This document shows, one piece after another, positions 35,136 through 47,338 of a DNA stretch of 64,000 nucleotides. The DNA comes from Gossypium raimondii. Its lineage: Eukaryota; Streptophyta; Magnoliopsida; Malvales; Malvaceae. Under the pieces are notes generated by a model. The model did no database searches, was not told the origin of the DNA, and saw only the letters and a list, made by a program, of their open reading frames with translations. Each line of letters begins with the position of its first letter. Within the stretch, counting starts at the first letter, position 1. The stretch lies in the NCBI RefSeq assembly GCF_025698545.1, contig NC_068570.1, forward strand, positions 55,447,924 to 55,511,923, read 5' to 3'. The position numbers and the translations under genes are program-made.

Positions 35136-35773
35136 CTACCTGATGTTACAAAGACATATAAAGAAATAGAGAGTAAGAGAGATGCTCAAAACATTGAGAT
35201 CATTTATTAATTGTACACCTAAACAGTCTATAAGGTACCTAAACAAGCCAAACAAAGCATATGCCAAACTAAATTAATGTTTCCCCTGAATAAGTTGTTA
35301 ACTACATATGGGTGAAATTAGTTTGAATCACATTGAACTCGCCATCTGTAATAACTAAGATTTAATTGTTCATGCACATGCACATGGACAAAACAGAGCA
35401 TTTCAAGCCACACGTACACAAGCATAAAACCAAATTGGGTTGAAGGGATCAAACTGGTAGAACTACTCCTACATCCTTTGGCCAAACTAAAAAACATGAT
35501 CCTAATTTTATTTGAATAAAGAATGATATCAAAAAATTATAGTGAGCAAGATCTCAAAAACATCCTGACAAAGCAAATTCCAAGCACCAGCAGGAGGGGA
35601 AACAAAAATTTGCAGCTCGAAACCCATGTTAAACCCCCTGTTTTGCCAGCCACTTGATTCGCACTCCAAGTGAGATGGACAATGCAAATATCCCAACCAC
35701 TTGATTCTTAATTTCGGCAAGACCACTCCAAAAAACAATATGTACAATTCAACAACAAAATTTAGCAAAAAAA

Positions 35774-35825
35774 TGGCGATTAAGGTATTAGTCTTCCAGG
35801 GAACCTATATTTGAATCAAATCACA
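35774..35825 (+). repeat. SINE-like relic with B-box-like motif
   Basis: GCGATTAAGGTATTAGTCTT followed by CCAGGGAACCTATATTTGAATCAA resembles a tRNA-derived SINE head. It shares its first half with 18196-18232 and marks the right edge of segment B. Confidence 0.35.
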
Positions 35826-36673
35826 CCTTTTTAGCTTTCCTTTTAATTTGTCCAACTTTTAAAAATTGCAGTCATGCTCCAAACTTCGAAAACATTATAG
35901 TAATCCCCCAAATGTTTGTAAACCTTAGGAATTCACACCAATCCAATCCCAACTAGATTTCATATCCCGCTTTATTACCAAATCTTGCTTTATCCAAATT
36001 ATTAATTGCATCCCACTTTTCTTTCTCAATTTAAAACCGAAAATTGTTCAAAAATATGCCTAAAAAGAGATGAGAAAAATCTTGTTTCACTTTATAATTT
36101 AAATGAATATAAATTCCAAACTTTATTATATACAACGTAGAGTTGTAATGTTTTGGGATAAATTTATCATTCAATAAAAAAACATGAATGTGGTAGGGAG
36201 TTGACTGCATTTTGTGATCAATCGTCTATCATTTTAGAGAATACTCGTGACAAGATGATCAATCACTGTTGTGACGCTCAGGATGGATATCCTAATTTCT
36301 TTAAATAATTTTAACAAAATATGAAATTTTCTATTTTTTTTAAAACAATTAGTTTTTTTTATAAATTTTTAATCATTTATTTAATCAAACCAAATGAATT
36401 TTAAAAAATGATTTTTTATAAGCATAATAAAATCTTGACACCAAAGAACTGAATAGAGATAAAGGAGAACATATAGTTCATTGCAGTCCATGATTATTCA
36501 ATAGATGAGAGCTTTGACCATTACAGTTAGAGGCTTGTCTTTAGAAAAAATCTTCAATTGGGAAGAGATGCTTAATGATCCTAGACACACCATATTTACT
36601 CACGAGCTGGTCTCCAAATATAATGAATACTGGGAGGAAGTAGTAGTATTTGTAATGCCATTTTGGTTGCATG
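35826..36673. other. Spacer with fragments of array sequence
   Basis: No gene. 36135-36420 repeats the DC1 downstream flank (the GTAGAGTTGTAATGTTTTGG block also seen at about 13067, 28215 and 41418). 36430-36610 repeats part of the unidentified-gene relic (compare 16375-16545). Then the sequence switches abruptly into the DC1 fragment. The patchwork suggests unequal exchange or deletion. Confidence 0.6.
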
Positions 36674-37162
36674 TCCAAACATTTTCTCTTTTTTGATTTA
36701 GGAGAATTGTAATGGTTGTGGCATATCAAGTGTTGGCGTGGTGCATTTAGATGTGGAAAGTGCAGATTTACTTTGAATTTTGCATGGTTAACATTATCAC
36801 ATTCAGCTCTTCACAAAATTGATGAACACATGCTAAACCTTACTTATCATGATGATAAGGAGCAATCTTATTGTGATATTTGTGAACAAGAAAGAGATCC
36901 AAGCCTTTGGTATTATTCTTATTCAATTTGTGATACTTCTGTTCATCTCAAATGTGTTCTCGGAGAATTTTTATTTCTAAAGGATCTGAGCATAGTGCCT
37001 TTTTATTATTACAAACATAATCATGATCTTAATTTTTTTAGGAACGTCGAGGGCTACCCTGAATGCTTTTATTGTGATAAGCTTTGCCAAGAAGAAATTC
37101 TCAAGTGTGAAAAGTCTGCATGCAATTATGTCATCCACCGCAAATGCCGTTGGGGTTACTAA
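36674..37162 (+). pseudogene. DC1 gene copy 4, 3' fragment
   Basis: Matches the last three DC1 modules of the intact copy (from about residue 518). It begins abruptly after unrelated array sequence, so at least the first 517 codons are missing. A 2-bp insertion near 36724 shifts the frame relative to the intact gene. Downstream the frame is open to TAA at 37160-37162, with modules holding Cys-Asp-Ile-Cys, Cys-Phe-Tyr-Cys and a final His-Arg-Lys-Cys. Several Cys residues are replaced (for example Tyr for Cys in the Tyr-Tyr-Ser-Tyr-Ser stretch). The stop codon is the insertion site of the element at 37163. Confidence 0.85.
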
Positions 37163-39901
37163 GGGCCAGTTCTTCATTGCTTTTGAGAAGTGCTTTTGAG
37201 AAGTGCTTTTCAGAAGTGCTTTTGAGAAGTGATTTTGAGAAGTACTTTTTAGAAATTTGAGTGTTTGGCATTGCTGTCAAAAAGTGCTTTTGAAGAATAA
37301 AATGTCCATTTTAGACATGAGATTATAAAGTAATAAATATGTATTTAAATAATGTTCAAATTAATTAATATTATGATATTTTAGCAAAAATATAAAAAAA
37401 TAATTTATTATAACTTATTGTTAATATTTTAATATATAATATTAATTTTAAATATTTCTAAGTAATTAATATTAATTATTTATAAAATTTAATTAGAATA
37501 TATAAACTATATTTAAATATAAAATATAAAATTAAATATTTGTAATTAGATATTTGATAGGCTACTTTAACACTAAAATTAAACAAACATAATACTATCT
37601 AACTAAAATCTAAAATCTAATTACTAAAACCCAATATTAAACTTAGTAATTCACTTAAAAGGAGCCTAAAACTAAGTGTGAATTTAACTCTAAAACATAT
37701 ATGAATTAAACACCTATCAATTTCATTCCAACTGTCATTGTAATGTAATGTTATAATGTTTTTGTTCTAATATATGACAATGCACATTGTTTGTCATATT
37801 TTTGTTCCGATTTAATGCACACTACCATTTTAGTGTAATGTTTGCCAATAATTGTTTCAAAATGGTATGAACTTTGGACCAAAGGAAAAAAAAAGTTATA
37901 TAAACAACAATTCAATAGAAAGCCGACAAAATTAATTGAAGTTGGTTCGATTCGGTTAATTATTTTAACAGAAAAAAGCTCAATTCAACTAACGGTTTAG
38001 TTAATTATAGTTCAATTAACAATGGATCGAACTAACTATTTCATCACCCTTTAGATTAAATGTTTGAGAATATAAAACAAAATATTTAGAATTATAAAAG
38101 CAAACATAGTTTCAATTGAACAATTTAGCATGCAATGGATACTAAGATTCTAATTTGAGGGTAAAATATGGAATGCCCATATTGTACAGAACTTTGATGC
38201 AAGCACTCGCTTCCTCCGACTACGTGAAATATTCCCTCCATTGCGAAAACAACATCATGGTTGGTGGAACAGACATCTGAAATAAGATTAGAATCACACT
38301 TGGTAAGTAACTGTTACCACCCGGTGCATGAACTCCCTGCATAGCATAACAAACAAGATAGATTCACAATGAGTGCCCGGTTCCTTCTCTTTTAACTCCT
38401 TGAGTTTCCACTTAATAACAATGATATTTGTCCTATCTACATGTATTAATACACACCAAGAGCTTGGGTGAGTTTAATGCGTTAAATAACAATGACACCA
38501 CTATAATAAGTTGTATCGGCTATTTATGTACTCTAGATTGTCTTTCACAGAGGAATGCACACCAATCATTACAGCAGCAAGTATAACCATAGGAAAAAGC
38601 ACTGGTGAACATGGAAAACCACACAGACGGGATAAGAACATTAGCCAACAAACCTAGCAAGGCAAAGATTACAGAGAGCATGAAATGAAAAATGTTAAGA
38701 TGTTCCTCTAACTTATATGTAATTATACTAAAAGTGAAAAATGCAAGGCATCGAACCATAAAAATATCAAATGGTTGCACAACACCTTGAAAGAAATTAA
38801 CAATCTAATAAACTACATCTGTGGTTTTCCTTTTCTACATGGTCAATCGAAGAAGAACACAATTTTCAACGGAATATGACATCGAGGATAGAGAAGGGTT
38901 AAGTGCACCAACTTGAAAAATAGACTAAAAATGATAGACCTCTTATAATATTCATTCATTAAAAATTAGCCAAGACAATGACAAATATAAGGGCTAACAC
39001 ATACCTTAGCAACTGGTGCCATCTCAAAGACAATATGAATGACATGCAACCTCGGACTAAAGATCAACAAATGGAAAAGTTTAAAAGGGAAAAAAGGCGT
39101 TAATGTAGTAAAATTGATGGTACAAAGGTACAAAGAATGTGTTCATGAAACAACGATGCGTGACAAGTTTACTCTAAAATATTAAGTTGAAGCTAGGGTA
39201 AAGAGAACCTCTATAACTTACATAAGCAGATTAAACTTGTCATTGTTGTCATTCAAGTGAACAAATATGTGATTCCTCAAGACCGATTCAAGAACCCACG
39301 TATATAATAATAGAGAAAATAATAGGGCATTAAATGTCTCGAATTCACTCTAAAAAGATCTCAAGGAATCAACTTGCTTCTTATTTTTACACCATAAAGG
39401 GACATTTTACGAAAACAAATACAAATGGAGCTTTGAAAGAAAATTCAGCGAAAGAAAGAGTATTTTATAACAATGAAGCATGGCAATCAAATTCCAATGA
39501 AAGAAAATATTAAAGAAGAGGAACTAATTAAATGAAGAAGAAATATAAAAGAAATTCTAACTCTTTGCGGAAGAGGAACAAATAATGAAAATAGAGCTTT
39601 GAAAGCGAAAATGAGGAAAAGAAATTGGGTATAAAGCTCGGCTCACCAAACAGAGGGAAAGAACATTTTGAGAACCAAAGAGAGGGAAAAACGTTTGGGG
39701 AGAATATAGGTTAATTTGGTCAATTTTCATCAAAAGCGGGCAGTAGAAGGAAAAGGAGATTTTTTTAGCTTCACCGTCTAGAGAGAAGCACTTTTCTGAT
39801 GGAGAAATTTTAAGAAAAAAGGATGCTGTTCTTTGCTCCTTTTAAGAGAAAAGGCCGTTTGGGTGAAAAAGTGATTCTGAAACGGTAAAAAGAACGGGCC
39901 C
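37163..39901. mobile_element. PIF/Harbinger-type nonautonomous element (2739 bp)
   Basis: Terminal inverted repeats are GGGCCAGTTCTT at the left and AAGAACGGGCCC at the right. They are flanked by a 3-bp TAA duplication (37160-37162 and 39902-39904). The intact DC1 copy has a single TAA at this place, followed by the same GCCTAAA. A TNA/TWA 3-bp duplication with a GGGCC-type terminus is the PIF/Harbinger (Tourist) signature. The left subterminal region (37180-37260) has five near copies of GAGAAGTGCTTTT, and the right end has the complementary AGAAGCACTTTT. No transposase or Myb-like ORF is seen. The interior includes an unrecognised stretch (about 38140-39060) that could be captured host sequence. 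Confidence 0.88.
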
Positions 39902-39904
39902 TAA

Positions 39905-39976
39905 GCCTAAACCTTTGTGGTAAGTACTCTAAATGAGTAAAAAATAATTTTTCAATCATCAATGCTGTTAATTGCT
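39905..39976 (+). other. Displaced 3' flank of DC1 copy 4
   Basis: Continues the DC1 3' end after the Harbinger-type insertion, including the 3' UTR intron donor GTAAGT at 39920. It is cut by an LTR fragment at 39977, so the acceptor is lost. Confidence 0.8.
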
Positions 39977-41085
39977 TGTCGAAACCATTTTTTTGGAAAA
40001 CGGGGGTCGAGTTTAATTTTGTAAAGAAAACGAACATGAGAGTCGCCACCAATCCTTTTTTGTGAGGTGTGATCGGATTACCTCGTAATTTGATTGTTTT
40101 AAATAAACTGTTTGATTTACTAAAACAATATTTTCTGTCCACGAAAATCCAGAAATTGGGTTCGGGAGTCAGTTACGTACAAGGAAGGATTAGCACCCTT
40201 GTTACGCCCAAAATTGGTACCTAATTGATTACTTAATGTTTTAATGTCGAAAGTTAAAAATTCGAAAAGAAATTTAAAATACGATCCCTTTTTATTAATT
40301 TTATTAAAAAATAATTGAATAAATCGAAAAGGGAGTTAAAGACCCACTCGTCTCAAAGTAACGAAATACCACATCTCATAAGTTAGGACACGATATTTGG
40401 AACCTTAGAGAATAAGCTTGCCTTTAATTTTTATTGAAATTTCGTATTTTAAAATTTAAAAGGATATTTTGCCATTTAGGTTTAACGAGAAAACCGAAAC
40501 CCCGTAAGTTAAGGTACGATTTCTCAAATTTCTAAAATGCAAAATATTTCCTTATTTTGAAAATTTTATTTTTGAATTTGAGTAAGAATGGATGAAATGT
40601 TTAAAAGTAGTGTATATGCAATTTGGATTATATTTAAAAAAATTACTTGAAACGAAAAGGGTCATACATAACTAATAGTAATAATACAACATGTATTTGA
40701 AATAACCATAAAATGATATACATAATAAAATAATTATATATAGCCTTGATACTAACATGCATGAATAAAAGTAATAACAATAATAACAACAACAACCATA
40801 AAAATAATGAGCCCAAAAGCTTGAAAGTATTTGAAAAAATAGCAAATAAATAAATAACGGAATAAAATGGCACTCATGATAGGCAAAAATAAAATAAACA
40901 AGTCAATCAAAAATAAATAAATAAAAACTAATATAAGTTAGATCAAAAGCTAAAGATAAGTAAATAAATAAATAAAATGTTAAATGAAATATTTAATAAA
41001 ATCTTTTATTTAAAAAAATAAAAACAATTGAAATTAAACAAGCTAAGGATTAAACTGAAATCGAAATGAAATTTGGAGGTTTAAC
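39977..41085. mobile_element. Truncated LTR of family A
   Basis: Begins TGTCGAAACCATTTTTTTGG and follows the 31514-33937 LTR through the shared GAGTCGCCACCAATCC, AGGAAGGATTAGCACCC and CCCAAAATTGGTACCTA blocks. It ends without its right terminus where DC1 downstream flank resumes (GATTTGGGTTTGTATGATTTG at about 41090, equal to about 28026). The deletion took about 220 bp of DC1 flank as well. No genes; the short minus-strand ORFs at 39810-40142 and 40643-40873 look spurious. Confidence 0.85.
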
Positions 41086-42540
41086 AATTGATTTGGGTTT
41101 GTATGATTTGATTCAATATTACTTTGGGATTCATCTATGATTTGTTTGAGTTTGTAAGATTTGAATTATTTCTTATTTAAATTATCTTAATTAATTTAAT
41201 TATTCTCAACTGTACTTTTCAGTTTGGGTTTGAAACCCATAATTCAAACACACAATAATCCGTAATTCTAAAAAATAAATAATAAAGACGTTTAATTTAT
41301 TTTTAGAAATTAGAGAAGATATTTTCTTTCTCAATTTTAAATTGAAATGAAATTGTTCAAAATCTTGTTTCACTTGGTAATTTAAATGAATATAAAACCA
41401 AACTTTATTATATACAATGTAGAGTTATAATATTTTGGGAAAATTTCTCATTTAATATAAAACATGAATGTGGTAAGGAGTTTGACTATAAATGGGCGAA
41501 CATTTATTATTCAAGGATTCACATCATGTATAGAGGAACTTACATTGAGTATACACGTGTTAACTCTAAAATAAGCGACGTGTCAACATATATCGAGTAA
41601 AATATGCAAACATAATAATTTCTTATGGTTTTCGACTGTTATCCATGTATTCATGGCATGATTAAGTACTCTTAAACCCGTAAAGAATCAAAGTAGTAGC
41701 CTAATTTACAAATAAAAGAAAAGTACAATTTTTACTTTAATAAAAAAAGCAAAGTATTATTCTTGTAGAAATGCTTTACTTTGTTAGGATTGTTTTTATA
41801 TAAAAGGCTGAAATAAAAGTTATTAAGTTTTAATTCTTTTATATTTTTTCAAGTAGTCATTTACCCTTTCAACATTTGTTGGACAATTTTAAAAAATGAT
41901 TTTTATATGAGTAATCTAAAAGTTTAATCTTAATTTGAGAAAATATTTTATCTATTAACTGTCAACAATTTTTTAAGAAAAATAGAACAAACACCAATAT
42001 TATATATAATAATAAAAATAGAAAATGAGTGAATGGACCCTCTATACTATATATTATCCAGGCTGTCAAGGTTTTTGGAAGTAGATGAACTCACCTGGTC
42101 TCATCAAAATAAAAATAACTCATAAGAAGAAAACGAATAATTTAACCCCAGTGATTATTTTATTCAATTATTTAATTAAAATAATTAAATTGAGAAAAAT
42201 TAGAGTGATCAAAATAGGATAGATCTTATTTCAAAGTGACTATTTTATGTTGTTTATATTTTAATGAAAAAAAAAGAGTGAAAACTTTTGCTGTGAGAAC
42301 AAAGAATCCATATAGTAATGATTTTAAAAAGGCCTTTCGAATAATTAAGTGACTTATATGAAAATTTTAGAATACTTCAATAATTATTTTATAAACTTAA
42401 GCTTACTAATAGTTTAAAAACCTTAAGTGTAATTCTTCCTAAAAAAAATATTTTTATATAAATAATCAAAAGCTTCATCTTAATTTGAATATTTAAATTT
42501 TTTTTTTTAAATATTTAGTCCATTAACTGCCAAACATATT
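41086..42540. other. DC1 downstream flank and AT-rich spacer
   Basis: Up to about 41480 this repeats the DC1 3' flank. The rest is AT-rich with no gene, and parts resemble 13860-14230 and 29060-29400 of the segmental copies. Confidence 0.6.
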
Positions 42541-43105
42541 TTTTAGATGAGAGATTTGACCATAACTCTTGGAGGCTCGTCTTTAGAAGAGATGCTTAAT
42601 GATCTTAGACACACCATCTCTACCCTAGAGATGGTCTCCTAGAGAGGAGATAAAATCATTTGTCAGCTTGATGACTAAAGCCATTTTGTAAGGAACCATC
42701 TTGGTGGTCAAATCTAAGTTGTTGCATGGACATTTCTTACCATTGCGGCAGGGATAAGGACTCATTTTGGACCGCCTCGGATGTTAGTTGGGTAAAATAT
42801 AACACAGGCTCATTTTGCAATGGCTACCTTGCAAGACACATCTAAGCAGCTTCTCCGCTTGATCTGGGAACGAAGTTATAAACAGATATGCGGCTGCGCC
42901 ATTTCATGGGGTTAGATTAAAAGAGAAAAGGAACTTCAACAAAAGTTTTGATGGCTATTGAATCACTTACAGATGAATACAGTTCCGAGCACAGCTGAGT
43001 TCTTGCCTTGAATTGTCACCAGACCAGCTTTGCATGCATCTTGCAACTTAGTTCTACCTATGGAATCAAATGTGCCTGCAAAAACAAGAACTATTTCATG
43101 CTTTG
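42541..43105 (-). pseudogene. Exon relics of the unidentified gene, copy C
   Basis: Third version of the 16235-17000 relic. The block at about 43105-42965 reads Pro-Lys-His-Glu-Ile-Val-Leu-Val-Phe-Ala-Gly, then Thr-Lys-Leu-Gln-Asp-Ala-Cys-Lys, and keeps a donor-like end where copy A has a stop, so it is closer to the ancestor. An extra 42-bp stretch at about 42721-42762 relative to copy A and stops near 42620 break it. The matching C-terminal block is at 44700-44810. Family not recognised. Confidence 0.5.
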
Positions 43106-43384
43106 GTCCTTGCCTACATCACAAGCATGGTCATTACAACAGCAAGCAGTCGATGTTTAACCTGGTTTTACAGTTTGAAGCCCTGATGTTATACACGCTA
43201 TATTCCAAACACCAGCAGGAGGGGAAACAAAAATTTGCAGCTCGAAACCCATGTTAAACCCTTAGTTTTGCCAGCCACTTGATTGGCAGTCCGTGGGGTG
43301 GGAGATGGAGAATGCAAATATCCCAACCATGTCCGCACAGTTGTAGTATATTTCTAACCAATGCCAAGTTATGAGAAGCAGCCT

Positions 43385-43489
43385 GGCCATCATTCAAACA
43401 GCTGGACAGCTTGGGAACTGTCACATTCCACCACTACCTTCTTGAATGGAGAGAGCATGAAAAATGCCCCACAATTCCGCTTCCAGCAC
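43385..43489 (-). pseudogene. RNase H-like (retroelement-type) fragment
   Basis: On the minus strand it reads Leu-Glu-Ala-Glu-Leu-Trp-Gly, then after a frame slip Val-Val-Val-Glu-Cys-Asp-Ser-Ser-Gln-Ala-Val. This is the pattern of plant RNase H-like (RVT_3) domains derived from non-LTR retroelements. It directly abuts the PABPN exon relic at 43488-43553. Confidence 0.6.
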
Positions 43490-43553
43490 ATTACCAACGT
43501 AAATAGAATCTGGAATGGACTTCCTCCTTTTCAGCTTGGTTTGCAGAACTCAT
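43488..43553 (-). pseudogene. PABPN-like exon relic (region before the RRM)
   Basis: Minus strand: Met-Ser-Ser-Ala-Asn-Gln-Ala-Glu-Lys-Glu-Glu-Val-His-Ser-Arg, then, after one extra T, Ile-Tyr-Val-Gly-Asn-Val. The Asn-Gln-Ala-x-Lys-Glu-Glu-Val and (V/I)-(F/Y)-Val-Gly-Asn-Val blocks directly precede the RRM exon in PABN proteins. That matches the exon preserved at 17420-17599 and 34956-35135. The frameshift and truncation make it nonfunctional. Confidence 0.65.
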
Positions 43554-43560
43554 AATTCAA

Positions 43561-46500
43561 ACACACACAATAATCTTTCATTCAAAGAAATAAATAGTAA
43601 AAGTTTAATTTAATTATCAAAATATACCTAATTTAAATATCAAATAGTTAAAAAACAGAGGAGAAAAATCTTGTTTCACTTCCTAATTTAAATATCAAAT
43701 TTTATAATATTAATGTTTTTGATAAATTTATCATTTAATAAAAAACATTAATGTGGTAGAGGGTTTGATTCCCTTTAGACTACATTTCGTGATCAATCAT
43801 TTATCATTTTAGAGAATACTTGCGATTAAAGGATTAATCATTATTATGTCACTCACGGTGAATATCTTAATTTCTTTAATTTTTTAAATAAATTTTAAAA
43901 TAATTAGTGTTTCAAAACTAATTTGAAGTATGGTTAATATTGGATTAATAAATATGGTTTTGAATGTTTTATAAAACTTACATTTTGGAATATTCGAAAT
44001 TTAAATATTTTAAATAATTATATATTTATTTTTATTTTATTAATTTTCAAGTTCATGCATATTTAGAATTCGTGATAAGATTGAACCAAATTTTTTAATA
44101 TATATTATTTAACCAAACCAAATGAGTTGGTTGGATTGACCAAATCAAGAATTGGTGGTTTAGCCGATTGAATCATTGGCCCAATTTTGCAAACTTTGAT
44201 GGCATCTATTCTTTGTATTATGACATCTATCTCGCCCTCACTTGAATTAAATTTTTTAATAATAAACATATTATTTTTTTATTTAGATTTATTTACAAAA
44301 ATCTATATATTTGAATTTTTTTTAAAATGGTCAAATGGATTAAATATATACATTTAGAATTGTTTCATGAAAAAATCGAACAATGGAAGAGAAGGGTAAG
44401 GAAAGTTTTCACGGTGCAAACAAAGAAGCCGTGATAATTAAGTGACTTAAATAAAAATTTTAAAATAATTCAAGGATCATTTTATAATTTTTAAAATTGA
44501 ATAACTAAAACATAAATTTATTAATAGTTTAATAACTTGTTGTTTTAAAAAATTGGTTTTTATTGATCTTAATTGGACCATTTAATTTTTTTAATATTTA
44601 ACCCATTAACTACCAAACATATTTTCTAGAAAAATAAAACAAGCATAGAAACTATATATAGTAAAATAGACAATGACTTTTGGAGTTAAAAGGAAAAAAA
44701 ATCTAACCCTTGATGTTGTTGTTGCTGATGCTTCAGGAGCCAGCCTAGAGAAGCTAGCTGGTGCGGCCTGCAAGATTCAAATATCAGAAACAATTGACTT
44801 ATATCCATAAACACCAAAGAGAACATATATTTTTTGAGAATAAGACGTGCTTCCTTTTAATTACCAAAAAGTAATATTTTTTGTGCTTACAATTAATCAA
44901 AGCAAAATACCTTTTAATTAGTAAAAGTAAAATTCTTTATATTTAAATTCTTTATACCCCTCCTTCTAATTAGCAAAAGCAAATCATCTCGTTTACCTCG
45001 ATTGATGGGTGAATTAGATATATAAGAATATATAAATAACAATAATTTCGAGTGGAACATGCAAGTATAATAGTTTTTATGGTTTTCGACTATTGTCCAT
45101 GTATTCATAGCATGATTAAGTAATCTTAAATCCATAAATAACCAAAATAGTTACCTAATTTGCAAGTAAAAGAAAAGAACAATTTTACTTTAATAAAGAA
45201 AACAAAATATTATTCTTGTAGGAATGCTTTACTTTGTTTGGATTTTTATAACATATAAATTTTACTTTGTATTTAATTGTCTTTTCTTTTAAGAAATTTT
45301 TTAGTGTATGATACATTTGATGTATTAAATTTTTTAACTATGATGTAAAAATTAAGGCTAAAGGATGTTTAAAAGCCCTAAATTTTTTCAAAAACTAATT
45401 AAGCCCTTATACTTCTTCTTTTTTTATTTGATTGAGCTATTGAACGTATTTTAATTTATTAAATCATTTAACTGTTAAAGTTAGCGGTCAATCATTAAAG
45501 AGTAACAATAACTATTTTTAAGGGTTGTTTTCGCCATGTGGCACACCAAGATTGTGCTATGCAAGGAAATATGATATTTTATATTAAAAATAATATAAAA
45601 ATAATACAAATATATACAAATTTTAAATATTATAAATTTATAAAACATATAAAAGTACAAAACATATAAAACACATTATAAATGAAATAAAATATATAAA
45701 CTATAAAAATTATTAAAATTGAACAAAAAAGCATTAATAATTATTAAAATAATAAAAAGTATGACATTAATCATTATTAAATTTACAAAAATAAAAATTG
45801 TAAAATTATGAAAAATATTTTGAAATATAGAAAATTATTAAAATTGTTAATAAAATGTAAAAACTATTATAAAAAGCATAAATTTGTTAATAAAATATTT
45901 AAAATAATTAAGTTATTATTATAAATAATGACTTTTTTTTACTATTTTTAAAGTTCGTTTTATTGTTCATGTTCTCGGTTCGTGATTGCCTCTTTTAATA
46001 ATGTCATCTTCAAGGTTCAAACCTACGTTCTTCGCTTAAGAGTGTAATGTGTCTTATCATAATACCCAACACTTATTGGTATGATATACTTAAGCTACAA
46101 ATTGTAATTCTATACTAAATAAATTATTTATTTTAAGAAACATATTTGGATTTGAATGGTCCAATTTACATTTTAAAAATTATTTTTAATTTTTTAACTT
46201 ACCAAATTCATATATTAATCATATTTGGATAATTATTATTTTGGATTCAAATAGTAATATTTAGACTTAATTCATTAATAAAGAAATTATGCAATTTCAT
46301 ATTAGAATTTTATTACAAAATGGCATATATGTGATCTATTATCATCTTTATCAAATATATATAACCGTCTTTATTAAAATCATATGGTGGTGATAATGTC
46401 TCTTAATTCTTCATTTCTTACTCTTTAATATCATTCATATGCATTAAATCTATTCAAAGTTTTGTAGTCTTCCTTTTAATTACCAAAACTAAAATTCTTT

Positions 46501-46823
46501 GTGCTTACAATTAAGCAAACCACAATACTTTATTTTTTTTTTAGAAGTGATAATCTTTGGATACTTGAGAAAAGAAAACGAATCGAATCTTGCACTACCA
46601 AATCTCGCATTATCCAAATTATTATATTTACTCAATTATTAATTGCATCCCACTTTTCATTTTCTCTTTTTTTAAATTAAAATTGAGAAATAATAGTGTT
46701 AAACCACAACTCTTCAAACTACCATTTCTCAATCATTCCTCTACTTCAAAATTATCCCTCCTTTTATTCATCTCCTTTATTCATTCCTATTATTTCCTTC
46801 ATTTCTCACAAAAACATTAATCA
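43561..46823. other. AT-rich spacer of the DC1 array
   Basis: No gene seen. 43700-44000 repeats DC1 downstream flank. 44700-44810 repeats the C-terminal block of the unidentified gene (compare 16240-16330). 45480-46070 is the copy of the 2600-3480 spacer. About 46690-46823 resembles the DC1 5' leader. Short ORFs here (for example 44914-45135 minus and 46590-46820 plus) show no domain. Confidence 0.6.
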
Positions 46824-47338
46824 ATGGAGATGTAGAATGAGAATGAGAGACACCACAAGTCGGTGCAACAAATTCAGGATCCTCTTCATAAGGAACATCC
46901 CTTGGTGTTAGTGGCAGAGTAAAGCAATGAAGGTCTCAAAGCTTACTGTGGTGGATGTGGGGAACTGCTTTCAGCTCCATGCTTCACTTGTAGTCATTGC
47001 AATTATCACCTTCACAAGCAATGTGCAGAGGCACCTCTTTCACTTCCTAGTCACCCTTCCCATCCCCGACACTCATACTATGGTCTTTTTCATCAACAAA
47101 GACCATATCCTAGTGATCACAATGTATGTGGTTGTGCAGTATGCAAGGAAAAACCTAACACATTTTTTTATGAATGTCATTTTTGTTATTTTTCCCTTGA
47201 CATCAAATGTGCTCATTTATCTTCTTCGTGTAAGTTTAACCAACAGTCCAAATATCACATCCACAAACATCCATTTACCTTCATAGAAAATCCCATAGCC
47301 ATATATGTACTCAAAAACTTGAATTGCCTCTACCATAA
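46824..47338 (+). pseudogene. DC1 gene copy 5, 5' fragment with stops
   Basis: Follows the intact DC1 gene from its start codon (46824) through the first two modules and into the third, ending near 47338 where similarity to residue 170 or so is lost. In-frame stops are TAG at 46833-46835 (Lys codon in the intact copy) and TAA at 46920-46922 (Gln codon in the intact copy). Cys-Gly-Gly-Cys, Cys-Ser-His-Cys and Cys-Ala-Val-Cys pairs remain in frame. The apparent ORF 46927-47286 is a different frame and not the DC1 product. Everything downstream is unrelated LTR-type sequence. Confidence 0.85.

Larger units (their letters stand above)
27747..35798. repeat. Segmental duplication, copy B
   Basis: Collinear copy of 12613-18228 as described there, enlarged by the solo LTR at 31514-33937. 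Differences include microsatellite lengths and a 51-bp stretch at about 30596-30646 that is deleted in copy A. Apart from the relics listed separately it is AT-rich noncoding DNA. 27879-30500 has no gene. Confidence 0.92.

Noticed and set aside
46927..47286. 119-codon plus-strand ORF
   Set aside because: It is an alternative frame across DC1 copy 5; the Cys pairs of DC1 modules are in another frame that has stops.
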